From the NCBI GenBank assembly GCA_029953675.1, contig JAMWBK010000011.1, positions 868,001 to 932,000 on the forward strand: 64,000 bases of DNA. Reading direction: 5' to 3'. Made by a program: the position numbers and the translations under genes. Origin of the DNA: Rhodosorus marinus (taxonomy: Eukaryota; Rhodophyta; Stylonematophyceae; Stylonematales; Stylonemataceae). The notes under the pieces were generated by a model, which ran no database searches, was not told the DNA's origin, and worked only from the letters and a program-made list of their open reading frames with translations. The first letter of the stretch is position 1, and every line of letters starts with the position of its first letter. Below are positions 43,892-54,269 of this stretch, piece after piece.

Positions 43892-44465
43892 CTGATCCCT
43901 ACCTCCCATACTACGTGAGCACGGGATATACGCGTCTAAATAGGCTTGAGGTTTAGGATGGTACTATTGCTGCGTCGATCTTGACCGTCAACAGAAACAG
44001 AATCTCAAGTGTACAAGTGTCCCTCTCTGGAAATTCATCTCTCCTGCTTGGTGTCCAGGACTAGACTTCCCGGCAGGGCTCTCCAGGACGACGGCCGTCA
44101 CGGTTGCTGGGCAGGAAGGCACCACATCACAGAAATGTGGGACGGAGTCCTCTTGCGACGGTGGATTTGAGGCCTTCTTCGTCGGGTTGGGAGGTGGGAC
44201 AGTTGATGTACATGGGAATTGGGTCTTTTTGGTTCGTTTCGGTTTATGTAGCGGCGGCGGTTTGAGTTCTTCTTCATCGGGTTGGGAGTCCGGAGGGTGA
44301 CGTACGGGGGAATTGTGTTTTGCTCGTTCGGGGTGGTGTGTAGGAAGGCGTTTGGGTTGCTTCGTGAAGCATTCGGGGCTGTTTGTCGTGCGGAGGGGTT
44401 TGTAGAGGGTTGTGTTTGGTTTAGGAGCGTTTGTGAGTTGGGAGTAGGAGTTTGGGGTGGGGAAG
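43892..44465. other. Intergenic region with a duplicated exon fragment
   Basis: 43957-44035 resembles 43570-43650. On the minus strand it reads LEILFLLTVKIDAAIVPS and then stops, against IELQFLLTIKIAAAVVPS in the neighbouring gene. The rest probably contains the Sas10 promoter. Confidence 0.55.
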
Positions 44466-46470
44466 ATGGGGGGTAGAAGGAGTAGGGGGAAGAGGAGGGC
44501 TCCTGTTGAGCCATCTGTGGAAGTTGGGGATGAGGTTGATGAGTTTGTGAGTCGAAGGGAGGAGGTACGCTTGGGTGGTAGGGGATTGGATGAGGAGGAG
44601 TCTGAGGAGGAGGTTGATGAGACTCCGGTGATGGGGTTGGAAGGAGAGGATGGGAGTCAAGAGGATGACGACGATGATGATGATGAGGAGGAGGCGTGGA
44701 AGAAGAAGAAGCTGTATTACGGAGGAGACAATGTAGACTACAATTTGATGAGCAGCGATGAGGAGGATGCACTTGAGGAGGAGGAACACGAGGCACTGCG
44801 TTTGCAGAACAAAGAAGCCGAAGAGCTGGAGGAAGAGGATTTCGCAGGCCAGGATGTGGGCGAGGACTCGGAGGAGAGCGCTGAGAAGTCGGACGAACGA
44901 CAGGACGAAAAAGACAACATCCACGAGCAGGCTACTGTCATGGAATCGGTCCGAAAGGCTCTCGGCACCGTCTCCGACGATGAAGATAAGGACGCATCAA
45001 ACTCCGACGAGCAATCGCTGGAAGTATTCACGAGAGAAGGCCTCCAGAAGTCTGCGAAGTCCACCCTGTCCCAAGCTGAAAAGCTCCGAATCGTGGAGGA
45101 AAAATCTCCCGAACTCATCGGCCTCCTCGCGGAGCTCAAGCAGTCCGCCCAGGTGCTTCGCAGTCTCTCAGACAAGACAGACAAGCTGTCCCAACCGGAG
45201 ACCTTGTTTCAGCACGCCCTCATCAACTACTGTGTGAACATCCTGTTTTACCTGAGACTCAAATCGGAAGGTGGCGACGTGCGCTCGCACCCGGTGATCG
45301 GACAGCTGTTAGAGATGAACAGACAGATCTCAAGGTTGAAGAAGATCGCGGCAATAAGTCCAGAGCTTTTGGAAGCGGTGTCATCCGATGAGGAGCGTCC
45401 ATCCGGTGCAGAAGACGACGGAGAAAATGTACGTTCTGACTTTCCCTTTTTGTTTATATCGACCGTGAGTCGGATGTATCGGAGCGACAGAGATGAGAAT
45501 CTCAGTTCCATATTCCTACTAAAGAACTCAAAATCAACTGCGATCACAAGGCCTGGGCAAGCTCCTTGCGCTCGCTTTTTGTTGCGAGTTTGTTCTCACC
45601 AACGCAATAGCAAAAAGCGAACGTATAAAAGTGTTGCAGGCTTCATAGGTCGCCGGTTCGATTCTTGTGAATGGAGTACTAGTGTGAAGGAGAGACTCTT
45701 CTGACCAAAAGGCTTCTGCGTTTGTTTGTTAGGATATGGATGAGAGTGGACGTGAACTGGTTGATGCCGTAGAACAGCAGAGCGAAGATGAGGATATGGG
45801 CAGTACTGATGAGGATGAAGTGGGCGATACTACTACGGATCTAAAGGCGGATGGGGATCTGGACGAGTTCTCTGAGTTGATCGAAATGGTCGGTGACGCC
45901 GGCGGGAGGAGGCGGTCGGCTCGGTTTGGGGATGTGGAGGCTCAAGCTGGGGGTTCGCGTCGCGTGCTGAAGCGGATTAGGATGCATGGTGCTCTGAATA
46001 AGACGTCGCATCCTTCGGCTGAAGATGAGGTTTTGGGTGAACCTGCGGAGAGGCCTCGTGTGGATGCGGGTAGGGCTGGATTGGATAAGGTCGTCGAGGG
46101 CTCGGAGGCAGACGAGGAGGAGGAGGATGATGGCGTGGTAGAAGGGGCGAAATCGAAAAAGCAGAGGAAGCTGGAGCGAGAGAAGAAGTTCCAGGAGAGG
46201 AGAAATTCTGCCCATGTCTATACGTACAAGGATGATGCTGATGAGGAAGACCGTCGCAAGGCAAGTAGGGAGGTGATCAAGAACCGCGGACTCACACCAT
46301 ATCGGAGCAAGAAGAGAAGGAACCCTCGTATCAAGAACAAGCTCAAGTACGAGGATAAAATGAAGCGACATAAGGGCGTTGCGAGGACTGCAAGAACTGA
46401 GCTCGGCGGTAGCTATGCTGGTGAATTGACAGGCATCAACATGAGGTCGACAAAGAGTGTGAAATATTAA
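44466..46470 (+). CDS. UTP3: Sas10/Utp3 small-subunit processome protein
   Basis: Two phase-0 exons, 44466-45428 and 45733-46470, 566 residues. Sas10/Utp3 is a nucleolar component of the small-subunit processome required for 18S rRNA maturation. The N-terminus is basic (MGGRRSRGKRRAP). Long Asp/Glu tracts follow, then an internal Utp3/Lcp5-like helical segment (SPELIGLLAELKQSAQVL, INYCVNILFYLRLKSEG, HPVIGQLLEMNRQISRLKK). The C-terminal Sas10 domain is strongly conserved: RRKASREVIKNRGLTPYRSK, KRRNPRIKNKLKYEDKMKR and GGSYAGELTGINM. The ATG at 44466 is the first in frame after a valine codon stretch. The 304-nt intron is the longest placed here. Acidic low-complexity sequence explains the large open frames on the opposite strand, which are not genes. 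The gene converges on a phosphatase-like gene at 46574. Confidence 0.93.
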
Positions 46471-46573
46471 AACCCCCCAAAAGTGCCGGGGGAATGAGCT
46501 TATAAACTTTCTTCAAGGTTTGTCCATAAAATAAATATTCTGTGCAGTTTGAGTACAGCCCGGCATGTCTTCT

Positions 46574-47494
46574 TCAGACGTATTCAGGGTTGCTCGTGAA
46601 ATCGAGACCTGCGTCTGGTCCTCTGTGTCTAAGGCTCAGTATTGACCGGACATCAGCCACGTTTGCAAGGTTCTCCAGGAGGGGGAGGACGTTGAGCAGT
46701 TGTTCATCTAATGGGTCGTGGGTCCAGGTCGAAATAGGCACTGCGTTGTCCTCCTGAAGCGCATACGAAACCGAGCTGTTGTCGATGATAAGCACCTTTC
46801 TGAGGTCGTTCTGGACGAGCGAGAGGTCTTTCACGCTGCCCAGTTTGGTTGTTAGGCAACTGTCGCGAAAGAAGCGTCCCTTGACCACCCCTCCGACATC
46901 GATCATGTTCACGAGAGGGTCTGCATATTCTCTCGCCGCCGCGGTGAAGATGTAAACATCATACCACATCGCCACCGTCATGAGGAAGGTGCGCAAGTGC
47001 GGTCGTAGGTTGACAGCGAGGACCTCAACATTGTCCTTTGTCCAAAACTCCAGCAAAGCATCGTAGTGCCCATCAAGATCCATATGTGCATGCACAAGAG
47101 TCTCATCCAAATCCAAAACCAGCGCCTTCTTCCCCAAAACCTTTCCCAAGTCGCTCCTCAAGTGGGCAACCTGGTGCACCAAGCTCCCTGCGCCCCCCGC
47201 TACGAACCCATTCGCCACCGAGACACAATCCAGCGCCCTACCAACCCCATCAAACACCCCATTAGCTACCCTCCACTCCAACTCCACCACATCCTTGCCG
47301 AGATCAGCCAAAACCTCATCCACATCTTCGAACCGAACCGCTTTGAACACCCCTTCAAACCTATCCCCGCAGGCCCTAAGATACTCACAGAAAATACTAC
47401 CTGCTCTCACAAAAACCTTCCTCACAAAACCGCTCACGCCATAATACGGTTCCAATCCGGTCACCCTCTTCGGCTTGATCAGTATGACGCTCAT
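46574..47494 (-). CDS. FCP1/SCP-like HAD phosphatase (NLI-interacting factor family)
   Basis: A single exon of 306 residues from the ATG at 47494. The C-terminal two thirds form an FCP1-homology (NIF) domain. KALVLDLDETLVHAHM holds the DxDxT catalytic aspartates near residue 130. LRPHLRTFLMTVAMWYDVYI, FTAAAREYADPLVNMID, FFRDSCLTT and VKDLSLVQNDLRKVLIIDNS carry the remaining HAD motifs. Family members dephosphorylate Ser/Thr in proteins such as RNA polymerase II CTD or the lipin pathway (Dullard/CTDNEP1); the substrate here is unknown. The N-terminal 110 residues are helical and unassigned, with hydrophobic stretches but no clear signal. It converges on the Sas10 gene, with 103 bp between stops. 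The start is supported by the lack of an upstream in-frame ATG. Confidence 0.9.
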   Translation of the reverse strand: MSVILIKPKRVTGLEPYYGVSGFVRKVFVRAGSIFCEYLRACGDRFEGVFKAVRFEDVDEVLADLGKDVVELEWRVANGVFDGVGRALDCVSVANGFVAGGAGSLVHQVAHLRSDLGKVLGKKALVLDLDETLVHAHMDLDGHYDALLEFWTKDNVEVLAVNLRPHLRTFLMTVAMWYDVYIFTAAAREYADPLVNMIDVGGVVKGRFFRDSCLTTKLGSVKDLSLVQNDLRKVLIIDNSSVSYALQEDNAVPISTWTHDPLDEQLLNVLPLLENLANVADVRSILSLRHRGPDAGLDFTSNPEYV

Positions 47495-49750
47495 CTTGCC
47501 TCACTCCTCAACCCCCCTCCCCCCCGAAACTCAGCCTCATCAAATCCAGCCATCCCGAAAACATCCTTGTAGCCCTTCCTCATAACCCACCGGCCTCAGT
47601 CACATATTTATGACAATCACAGAACATTCCACAGACTCAGATAATGTCTTGTCACAGTAAAACCGAAGCCCCTAGGTATCTGCAGAGACCCTGCCACCCC
47701 CTATCGTAACAACTGCAGCCGTTCCAGCTCAACGCACTTTTCTCCGTTCAGTAAATAAATCCAATACGATCTACTGACAAAGAAAACTCAATAAAGACAA
47801 AACTTTTCCTCCTTCTTATCTATTTATATTACCAATTCTATATCTATCTAGACGATGGTTGGCTTGAAAGATTTGTCTGTAGAGTTTCATTGCATAATAT
47901 CTGACAAAGAAGTTATTATTTAAAGTTATTATTAGGAATATTCAATCTACATAAAGATGCGGGAGGGAGTACTGGATTGAAACATGGTTTTTGGGGGGAA
48001 AATTGCTTAATTATAATTCTCGTTTGAAGGAATTAATTTGGGCCTACGTTGATTTTATTTTGGAATTCTTGTGGATTCTCAGAACGGAATCTTGAAATTA
48101 GTGATTCGATGGTGCGTTTTCCTGAGGTAGTACATATGAGTACTTGTTTTGAACTGGTACTATATACTATAGTTGGGTCCTGTTGTAAGTCACACTGTTC
48201 CTAGGATAGCATCAGCCGCCCTGGCCTTCCGAGGTGGGTTCCCCTTGCCCCATTATGCTCCCAGAATGAAGACACCGCGGATTTTTGCGCCTACCTGCTC
48301 TCCACTGCCCGGCTGTGAAAGGCACCCGATCCCCCCGACAGATCTTGAACCTGTTGTACCGCGAACTTTGTCCTATAGTACGGCAAGCTGGTCTTGAAAT
48401 TGAACGTGAGAAGCCCTTGCCTGTCGCAGGCAACTAAAATGACCAACTCGTGGTGGCTGACCCCGTGGTCACCTGTGACGATAGCCGCCGTACGACGTAC
48501 GTTGATCTTGCTGTTCCAAATCGTCGCTATTTGCCGGCTGCGGGAGAAGGTCGTGGATTTGCCGCTGCCAGTACGAGACGCCGCAAACACGTGAAATATG
48601 CAGGGGCTTTGTCTTCCCCAGGCATTAGTGCTTCGGCTCTAGCTCATCGCATGGTACCTCTGGTCATTGAGTGCTTTGTGTCCATGGATTCAGTGGGATC
48701 TCATTGGCTTCGGGAGTTGTTCCGCGGACGCCCTGACCGTCTCCCCCTGTTGTTTACCCGTTTACTTTTCTTTGCCGTGGCGCATAAAAGCTGCTTTGAT
48801 GTTGGAGGCGCACGATCTTCGCCGCGCATAGTCATTTTTGCTCCTCGAGGTTTTTCTTTCAGTCCCCAATTAAACAAATTCATTCATTCATATGTCGTTG
48901 AGTTGAGAGTTGCAACCTGGAAGTGTTTATAGATTGAGGGTGGGAAGATGTATTCTTGAAATTTCTTTAATGGCGAGCCGAAAGTGGTTTGGGGAACTGC
49001 ACCGCATGGAGAAGGAAACGCTTTTGGCCAGTAGGTTGGTAAAGCATTTTGGTAGAATGATCTTTGAGCTAGTGCTTGTTTTTGCTCGCTCAGCTTTCTC
49101 TTTTTGCCGGTCGAGAATTGGGCCCTGTCTGGATTGCGAGATGCGATATTCGTGATATATGTGCGTTTCACAGTCCAACCCCGTTCCAGAACGAAACGGT
49201 GACCGTTGCATGGTCGTGCATGCTCCATTGCTGGAAAACTCTCCTCAAGCGTTTCCAGTTTTCGAGCATAACTGGTTTCGTTTACGCTCTAGTCCAATTT
49301 CGATTTAGCAACGAAAAGCACGCACTACGGAAAAGGTAATTCACTTCTAGGCACGCAAGCTTGTGGGGTTGAGGAGGGCAGGAGCGTGGGTGTTCCCTGA
49401 AGGACGCAGCCACAGAACCACTAAGAGTTTCATGCTGAGTCGAGAAATGCCCTCATTTCTCGTTGTGGACTAGTAGGGAGCTCTCTAGCAATGCGTTGCG
49501 TCAAGACCTTCACGTTCCCAGCCTAACCTCATATCCGGGCGGCAACATATTAGAGCGTCGTTTGTGCAGCTTCGCAATATTGTGGTGCAGTTTCGCGAAG
49601 TAGGGTGGAGTATGTCTGCTCTTGATTTAAGGGTACATTCGTGGGTGTGTATAACTATGGATACTCAAGGACCAGGCTCGCTTTTGGAATATCCAAAGCT
49701 GACGTTTACTTTGCACAGATTAGCTACAAGAATTATGTTCAAAGATCAAT
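47495..49750. other. Intergenic region with a decayed retroelement-like fragment
   Basis: AT-rich from 47750 to 48150. It contains the pseudogene fragment at 48303-48740. No intact gene is supported elsewhere. Confidence 0.5.
48303..48740 (+). pseudogene. Retroelement-like ORF fragment (C-terminal part, one in-frame stop)
   Basis: A single frame is open from 48303 to 48932 except for TAA at 48435-48437. It reads LNLLYRELCPIVRQAGLEIE, REKPLPVAG, then after the stop RRTTYVDLAVPNRRYLP, RRRKHVKYAGAL and VPLVIECFVSMDSVGSHW. This order (helix, Arg/Asp strand, Lys-rich helix, hydrophobic strand with Gly/Ser-His-Trp) resembles the C-terminal region after the reverse transcriptase in some non-LTR-type elements. 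No RT domain is found upstream, so the copy would be 5'-truncated. The assignment rests on remembered pattern only; a decayed host gene is the alternative. Confidence 0.4.
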
Positions 49751-51316
49751 TCAAGGGAACTGCTTTTGCACGTAAGAGACCCTGAGTTCAACAAAACGAT
49801 CGCAAAGTGCAGAAGTGCATGACCGGATAAGCCGAGGAGCAGTCCCTGGTCGAACCGGAAGCCCCAGGTCAAACGTGTTAGGGGCAATAAGAGTATCGTG
49901 CCCACTGGTAGTATCCTCATCCATGACGGTGACCTCGATCTTGCCGCTGTATGTCCTCGTTCCAAGTGACCTTTCATAGTTCCATACCGGGTTGTGGTTG
50001 CCCCCGATCGTCGGGGTCTTCAGATAACCAATGGAATATCCGTTGGCATTGAAGGCTCTCACTTCAACGTACGGGTCCGATTTACCCGCAAAGAGACCAT
50101 CCCTGTCCGGAAGGTTGTGTCCCTTCACCACTTCAACAGTTATCTCACCATATGGATACTCACAGTTCCGACCGAACCAGCCTCGAGCGCACTCGCACCA
50201 AAAGTCCGAGATGTTGTCAATGCATTTTCCTCCGTTTTGGCACGGATTTGGATCGCACTCGTTGCGGTCGGGAATGAACTCGCTCTTAAACCTCAGCTTG
50301 TAGTCACAGTTACCAGGAGAAGCACAGAGCACGTTGTTCATCGTTCCAGGACGCACGGTCACCAACTGATCATAGATGATGACGTCGTCCCCACTCAGAT
50401 CGTCGCTATCAAACACAGATATTCTGTAGAACATGTAGGAGCCTGGGATAAACTGGTATCTCTTGTTCCAAACGGGCGTGTTATCGTTGCTGATAACGTT
50501 CGTCTGTCTCACGGTCCTGCTTCCGTCCGCGTGGACCGCTTCAATTCTGACGTAGGAGTCCGGTTTCTTTGAGCTGAAACAGCAGGAGTCCTTATTGGGG
50601 AAGTCTTTGCCCTCAATGATGGTTAGAGCCAGCGATCCTTTCAGTCCCTCGGCTGGGCAGTAGTACATTCTGTTGATAGTGTTAATGTCAGCAGCACTGA
50701 GGTCCGTTGCGGTGCCAAGTGGGCGGGAGGCATTGATTGTCTTTTTTCCGTTGCGGCTGAGGAAGAAGCTTCCGTGGTGCATGATAGAATTGTAGTCGTA
50801 GCTGATCCCGTAGGTATCGACCTTTTTCCATGGCTGTGACTTAAACTGCTTCTTGTACTCGTCGCCGACGTTGTTCAGGAAAAGTGAGATGTATGAGGTC
50901 CTCTGCGGATGCACATGCTGGTCGAACAGTCCGATAGCATGTCCAAGTTTGTGCATGACGCGAGCCTTGTCGTCAGAAACGTCGCCAGCGCAATTTCGCC
51001 TAATGTTCACTCTTTGCACTCCACCCATGAATCCAACTTCTTCTTTGTAACATTTAACAGTCTTGGACAGGAATACGATGCGGTTGTTTGCTTGACTGCT
51101 CTGAATGAACAGCAGGCACGTCTCCTCGGCAAATCGCTCAATAGCGCTGCGGATGTCCCGTTTGTCCTGCGACGTCAACGTGGAATGGAAATCGTAAAAG
51201 ACGGCCTTATCGGGCCACTTTTTCGCGTTCGATCTCACTCCTAGTGCTGCGTAGCTGGTATTGATGAGCATGGCCAACAAGGCACACGCCAACACGATCT
51301 TCATTCGCCCGAACAT
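49751..51316 (-). CDS. Secreted astacin-like protein with C2-EGF-C2 domains, predicted inactive
   Basis: 521 residues from the ATG at 51316 ([20 protein letters not shown]), aligned with the start of the paralogue at 62293-63876. A signal peptide ends near SYA. The astacin-like domain covers about residues 35-200, but the zinc site reads [13 protein letters not shown] instead of HExxHxxGxxHE. The catalytic Glu is Lys and the third zinc His is Asp. The Met-turn is SIMHHG rather than SIMHY. Proteolysis is therefore unlikely. A C2 domain (about 205-330, [15 protein letters not shown]), an EGF module (about 350-390, [27 protein letters not shown]) and a second C2 (about 392-515, [27 protein letters not shown]) follow. 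It probably works outside the cell as a Ca-dependent binding or decoy protein. Confidence 0.9.
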   Translation of the reverse strand: MFGRMKIVLACALLAMLINTSYAALGVRSNAKKWPDKAVFYDFHSTLTSQDKRDIRSAIERFAEETCLLFIQSSQANNRIVFLSKTVKCYKEEVGFMGGVQRVNIRRNCAGDVSDDKARVMHKLGHAIGLFDQHVHPQRTSYISLFLNNVGDEYKKQFKSQPWKKVDTYGISYDYNSIMHHGSFFLSRNGKKTINASRPLGTATDLSAADINTINRMYYCPAEGLKGSLALTIIEGKDFPNKDSCCFSSKKPDSYVRIEAVHADGSRTVRQTNVISNDNTPVWNKRYQFIPGSYMFYRISVFDSDDLSGDDVIIYDQLVTVRPGTMNNVLCASPGNCDYKLRFKSEFIPDRNECDPNPCQNGGKCIDNISDFWCECARGWFGRNCEYPYGEITVEVVKGHNLPDRDGLFAGKSDPYVEVRAFNANGYSIGYLKTPTIGGNHNPVWNYERSLGTRTYSGKIEVTVMDEDTTSGHDTLIAPNTFDLGLPVRPGTAPRLIRSCTSALCDRFVELRVSYVQKQFP

Positions 51317-51436
51317 TCTTTCAGAAAATCTATTCTCTCCTTCTCCTTCGTTGACTTGTTTGCTGTCTCTTCCCAGCTCTTCCTTGATTGTTTGTTGCCT
51401 CAACTCAATCGCTCAGATCACATCGGGAGAGACCAG

Positions 51437-51444
51437 CTTATATA
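51437..51444 (-). promoter_or_regulatory. TATA box of the astacin-like gene
   Basis: TATATAAG on the minus strand, about 125 bp before the ATG at 51316. The paralogous gene has a similar element at the same distance from its ATG. Confidence 0.55.
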
Positions 51445-52230
51445 GGCACCTAGGAGCCGAGCATCCCGACGCGCGTCAGCAGATTTTGGCCTGCTTTCGG
51501 ACAGGTCAACCACCAGTATATCGCCGAGAGTCCATATCCACATGTCAGGGATATCAAGTGCTCCAAAAGTCTACTGTAAGAGGTTCACTCAGACTATTAA
51601 ATTGAGCTAAAACGTAACATGTTCGCTCATCACCATGGCCAAGTTCAAGTCAATACACTGAACTGCTCTCAAGCCCCGGCCCTGATCAACCACCACCTAT
51701 TTCAGTGCACAAAACGTCTCAAGAGTTCCAGTACGCAAAAAAAGCCAAAAAACAACCGTTTGATACATTTCCAGCGCATACCTCGTGTGTAGCAAACCAT
51801 AGCTCGGCTCCAAATCGAGGATCTCGAAATCAGTTGACGAAAGAACGCGATTTTCCGGCTGAAATTGATCAATAATTTTTTAGACATATCTCGTTGTGTG
51901 AACGGCGAGCATTAATAGCATTAATATTTAATCATAAATTTCTTTTCAATATGGCCGTGAACTTGATTGGATTCTAAGGGACAGGTGTGATTCCACTGTC
52001 AGGAAATCGAGGAAATCAGGAGCTTGTAACGGAAAGAAATAATCTCTGAAAAGAATAGTTGTTCTAGTTAGTTTTTAAGAATTGGACGCCCCACTGAGGA
52101 AATTTTGATGCGGCCATCGAAAACCACTTTGGTGGAGATGATTGAAATGAGTTAATATTTAGAAGAACTTACATCGGCGATTGAGGGCTGTGAATCTATT
52201 GGATAACCGAGTTTGGGGATAGAGAAAGCT

Positions 52231-52418
52231 GAAAATTTGGAGATGGATTTGGAGTTTGTTTAGAAGGATTCTATGGCAAACTACAAAAAACTACTTTTGA
52301 GTTGATTCTGTTGGTTGGAGGAAAAGCGAGGTGAAAGTTTGAAGGTGGACTCAGGGTTTGTTTAGAAGGGTTCTATGGCAAAGTTCTAAAAAGTCACTTT
52401 TGAGGAGATCCTGTGGGT
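52231..52418. repeat. Two-copy direct repeat, period 102 bp
   Basis: 52231-52315 and 52333-52418 align over about 85 bp with scattered substitutions and share GTTTGTTTAGAAGG and TTCTATGGCAAA. Non-coding. Confidence 0.7.
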
Positions 52419-52708
52419 TTGCATGCTTTTTATCTTTTATCGTTGTGATATTGGGTGAGATTCGGGCCCTGACAGGATTTTTGGATTGTAGATGAGACAT
52501 GGCAGATATCGTATTCTTGTAATTTCTGCAATGAACAGCCCAACGGGTTTAACAACAAAGCGGCGACCGCTGCACTGGGAACGCGAACGGGTTGGCGCAC
52601 ATAGATAGGGCTGCAATCTGGTACTCTGACCAACTCTTTCACGTACTACGGAAACAAAAAGGATAAAGGCTCTTTTGTTTTTGGTTCGTGTTAGTACTGT
52701 GCGTGTGT

Positions 52709-53155
52709 ATGGCTGGTGTCATGGCTCCGGGTTAGTGAGGTGGAGGGTGTTCTGTGGTTTGAGACAGGCGCTAGAACTGTGCTAAGGCCTAGTGTAAACG
52801 ACTTTTAAGGTGCTCCTTTTTAAAACTATGCTTGTGTCGTCCAGTTTCAGGTGTAGTTGATGACAAAAGAAAAACACACACACACACACCCCTGACTCGC
52901 ATGACTCGGAATGCCCTCGCCCAGGACCTCGCAGGTTCATTTCTTGATCAACTGTTATCAAGGGACTTCATGTCGGTAAGCGTAGCTCTGAAAGTAGTTT
53001 ACAACAGAAAAGAAGTGTTGGGCGGCCTCGTTTGACCAATCGAGAAGTAAGGACGGTCGGAGTGCATACGCTTGGGAACGGCGAAAGGACAGGGGGCCTT
53101 CGTTGCAAGTGTTTTGGCGGCGAAGGTCGAGGATGTTATTCTAGTTGCTATTTGA
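52709..53155 (+). CDS. Possible small spliced gene, function unknown
   Basis: Three exons can be chained: 52709-52730 (MAGVMAPG), 52851-52975 and 53063-53155, 79 residues. The first junction (GTTAGT donor, TTTCAG acceptor, phase 1) and the GTAAGC donor at 52976 are good. Exon 2 reads MTRNALAQDLAGSFLDQLL and contains a His-Thr run translated from a CA microsatellite. The last acceptor (GGAG) is weak; it was chosen because it opens a frame reading GTAKGQGAFVASVLAAK up to a TGA. No domain or signal is seen. Part or all of the model may be wrong. Confidence 0.3.
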
Positions 53156-53671
53156 GGGATCAATGAATAGTACGAGCCTGTCATTCACCTACACTGCTCA
53201 ACAACTACAATCAATCCCGTTGATAAACTATCGATGCCTCTCTGAAGTGAGGTTGTAATGCACACGCTTTGCTTATCGAAGCTCTCCTTGTCTATTATTT
53301 GCACGTGAGCTTTCTGCTTCCGTGTTTAAACACCGCCCAACCACAATCGCTGGGCTCAAAATAGCTGAGGAGCGAGGGCAGAGAAAGATCGCGGCGGTGA
53401 TACCGTCTAGTGCGGAGTAGAGCGGGTCGTCTATATTTGGAGTTTTTGGGGTTTCCAAATAAAGTTGGGAATCACAAAATCTCAAGGCGGCAGCGGTTGC
53501 CAGGCAAGATACTCGAAATTTTCCAGTCGACTAAATTTGTTGTGAGATTCACTGGTGTTTACTTTAAGTGGCCATCCTGCGAGCATTCGAAAGAGTCATC
53601 GACAGAGACCCAACCACCTAGGAGTTCGTCGATGCACGTAGACTCTACTGATGAACATTCAGTTCGGGCGA
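53156..53671. other. Intergenic region
   Basis: About 500 bp between the possible small plus-strand gene and the stop of the minus-strand small gene. Nothing supported. Confidence 0.5.
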
Positions 53672-54269
53672 CTATTTCCGTTTAGGCCCTGTGGATAGTG
53701 TCTCATACACCATGTTGAACGGGGGCACCTCTTTTGCGCTTTCTATAACGTATTTCGCCAGCCAAGAGGAGCAGTGACCATGTTTGGCCGCTGATGCCGT
53801 CATTGCAAACGTGGAAGCGGGATGCTCCACGCTTGAGCAGTAGTTGAGCAGCATGGCTCCCAAAACCTGAAAATTGAAAAGTAGATCCGGGGATTGGGAG
53901 CTTTCCCGGTGTCACCTTGAGGAATACCACGGCAGACGTCGTCTCTGCCCTCGCCCCCTTGACTTAGGGGAATTGGCCTAAAACGTAGGTGAACTTACCA
54001 CGAGCATAAACGTATCTTTCCGAGCTTCAGATGCCTGGAGAAGGCTCCGCCATGAACAAACAAATGCAACAGTGTCGCCCGCCGACCGGACCAAGAGCTT
54101 CCTTAGGAGCAAGTCATCCAAGTGCTCTACTCCATTGATATAAGCTTTCTGTCTGATATGGAAGCACCATCGACATCGCAATTTCCTTCCCGGCTACCCT
54201 AGGCCAAATGACATAGAACATGGGAAATCACCTAGCGGTCCATGTGAATACTAACAAACTTCCTGTCAT
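53672..54269 (-). CDS. Small spliced gene of unknown function
   Basis: Three minus-strand exons, 54269-54232, 54152-53999 and 53866-53672, chain with phases 2 and 0 and give 128 residues. Donors are CTAG/GTGATT and GTG/GTAAGT; acceptors are ATATCAG and TTTTCAG. Introns of 79 and 132 nt fit the local norm. The product reads MTGSLLVFTWTARQKAYING, then LDDLLLRKLLVRSAGDTVAF, RKDTFMLVVLGAMLLNYCSS and CSSWLAKYVIESAKEVPPFN. It looks like one helical domain of about 100 residues without signal peptide or metal motif. The frame is also open a little upstream of the ATG, so an earlier start is possible. No family was recognised. Confidence 0.5.

Larger units (their letters stand above)
51317..52708. 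other. Intergenic region upstream of the astacin-like gene
   Basis: Holds a TATA box for the astacin-like gene (51437-51444) and a two-copy direct repeat (52231-52418). No gene is supported between. Confidence 0.55.

Noticed and set aside
44098-44796. Large minus-strand open frames over the Sas10 first exon
   Set aside because: They mirror acidic low-complexity codons (GAG/GAT) of the plus-strand gene and encode Pro/His/Ser-rich sequence with no motif.
45640-45670. B-box-like GGTTCGATTCT inside the Sas10 intron
   Set aside because: No matching A box, and the T stem does not pair. A single 11-base match is expected by chance.
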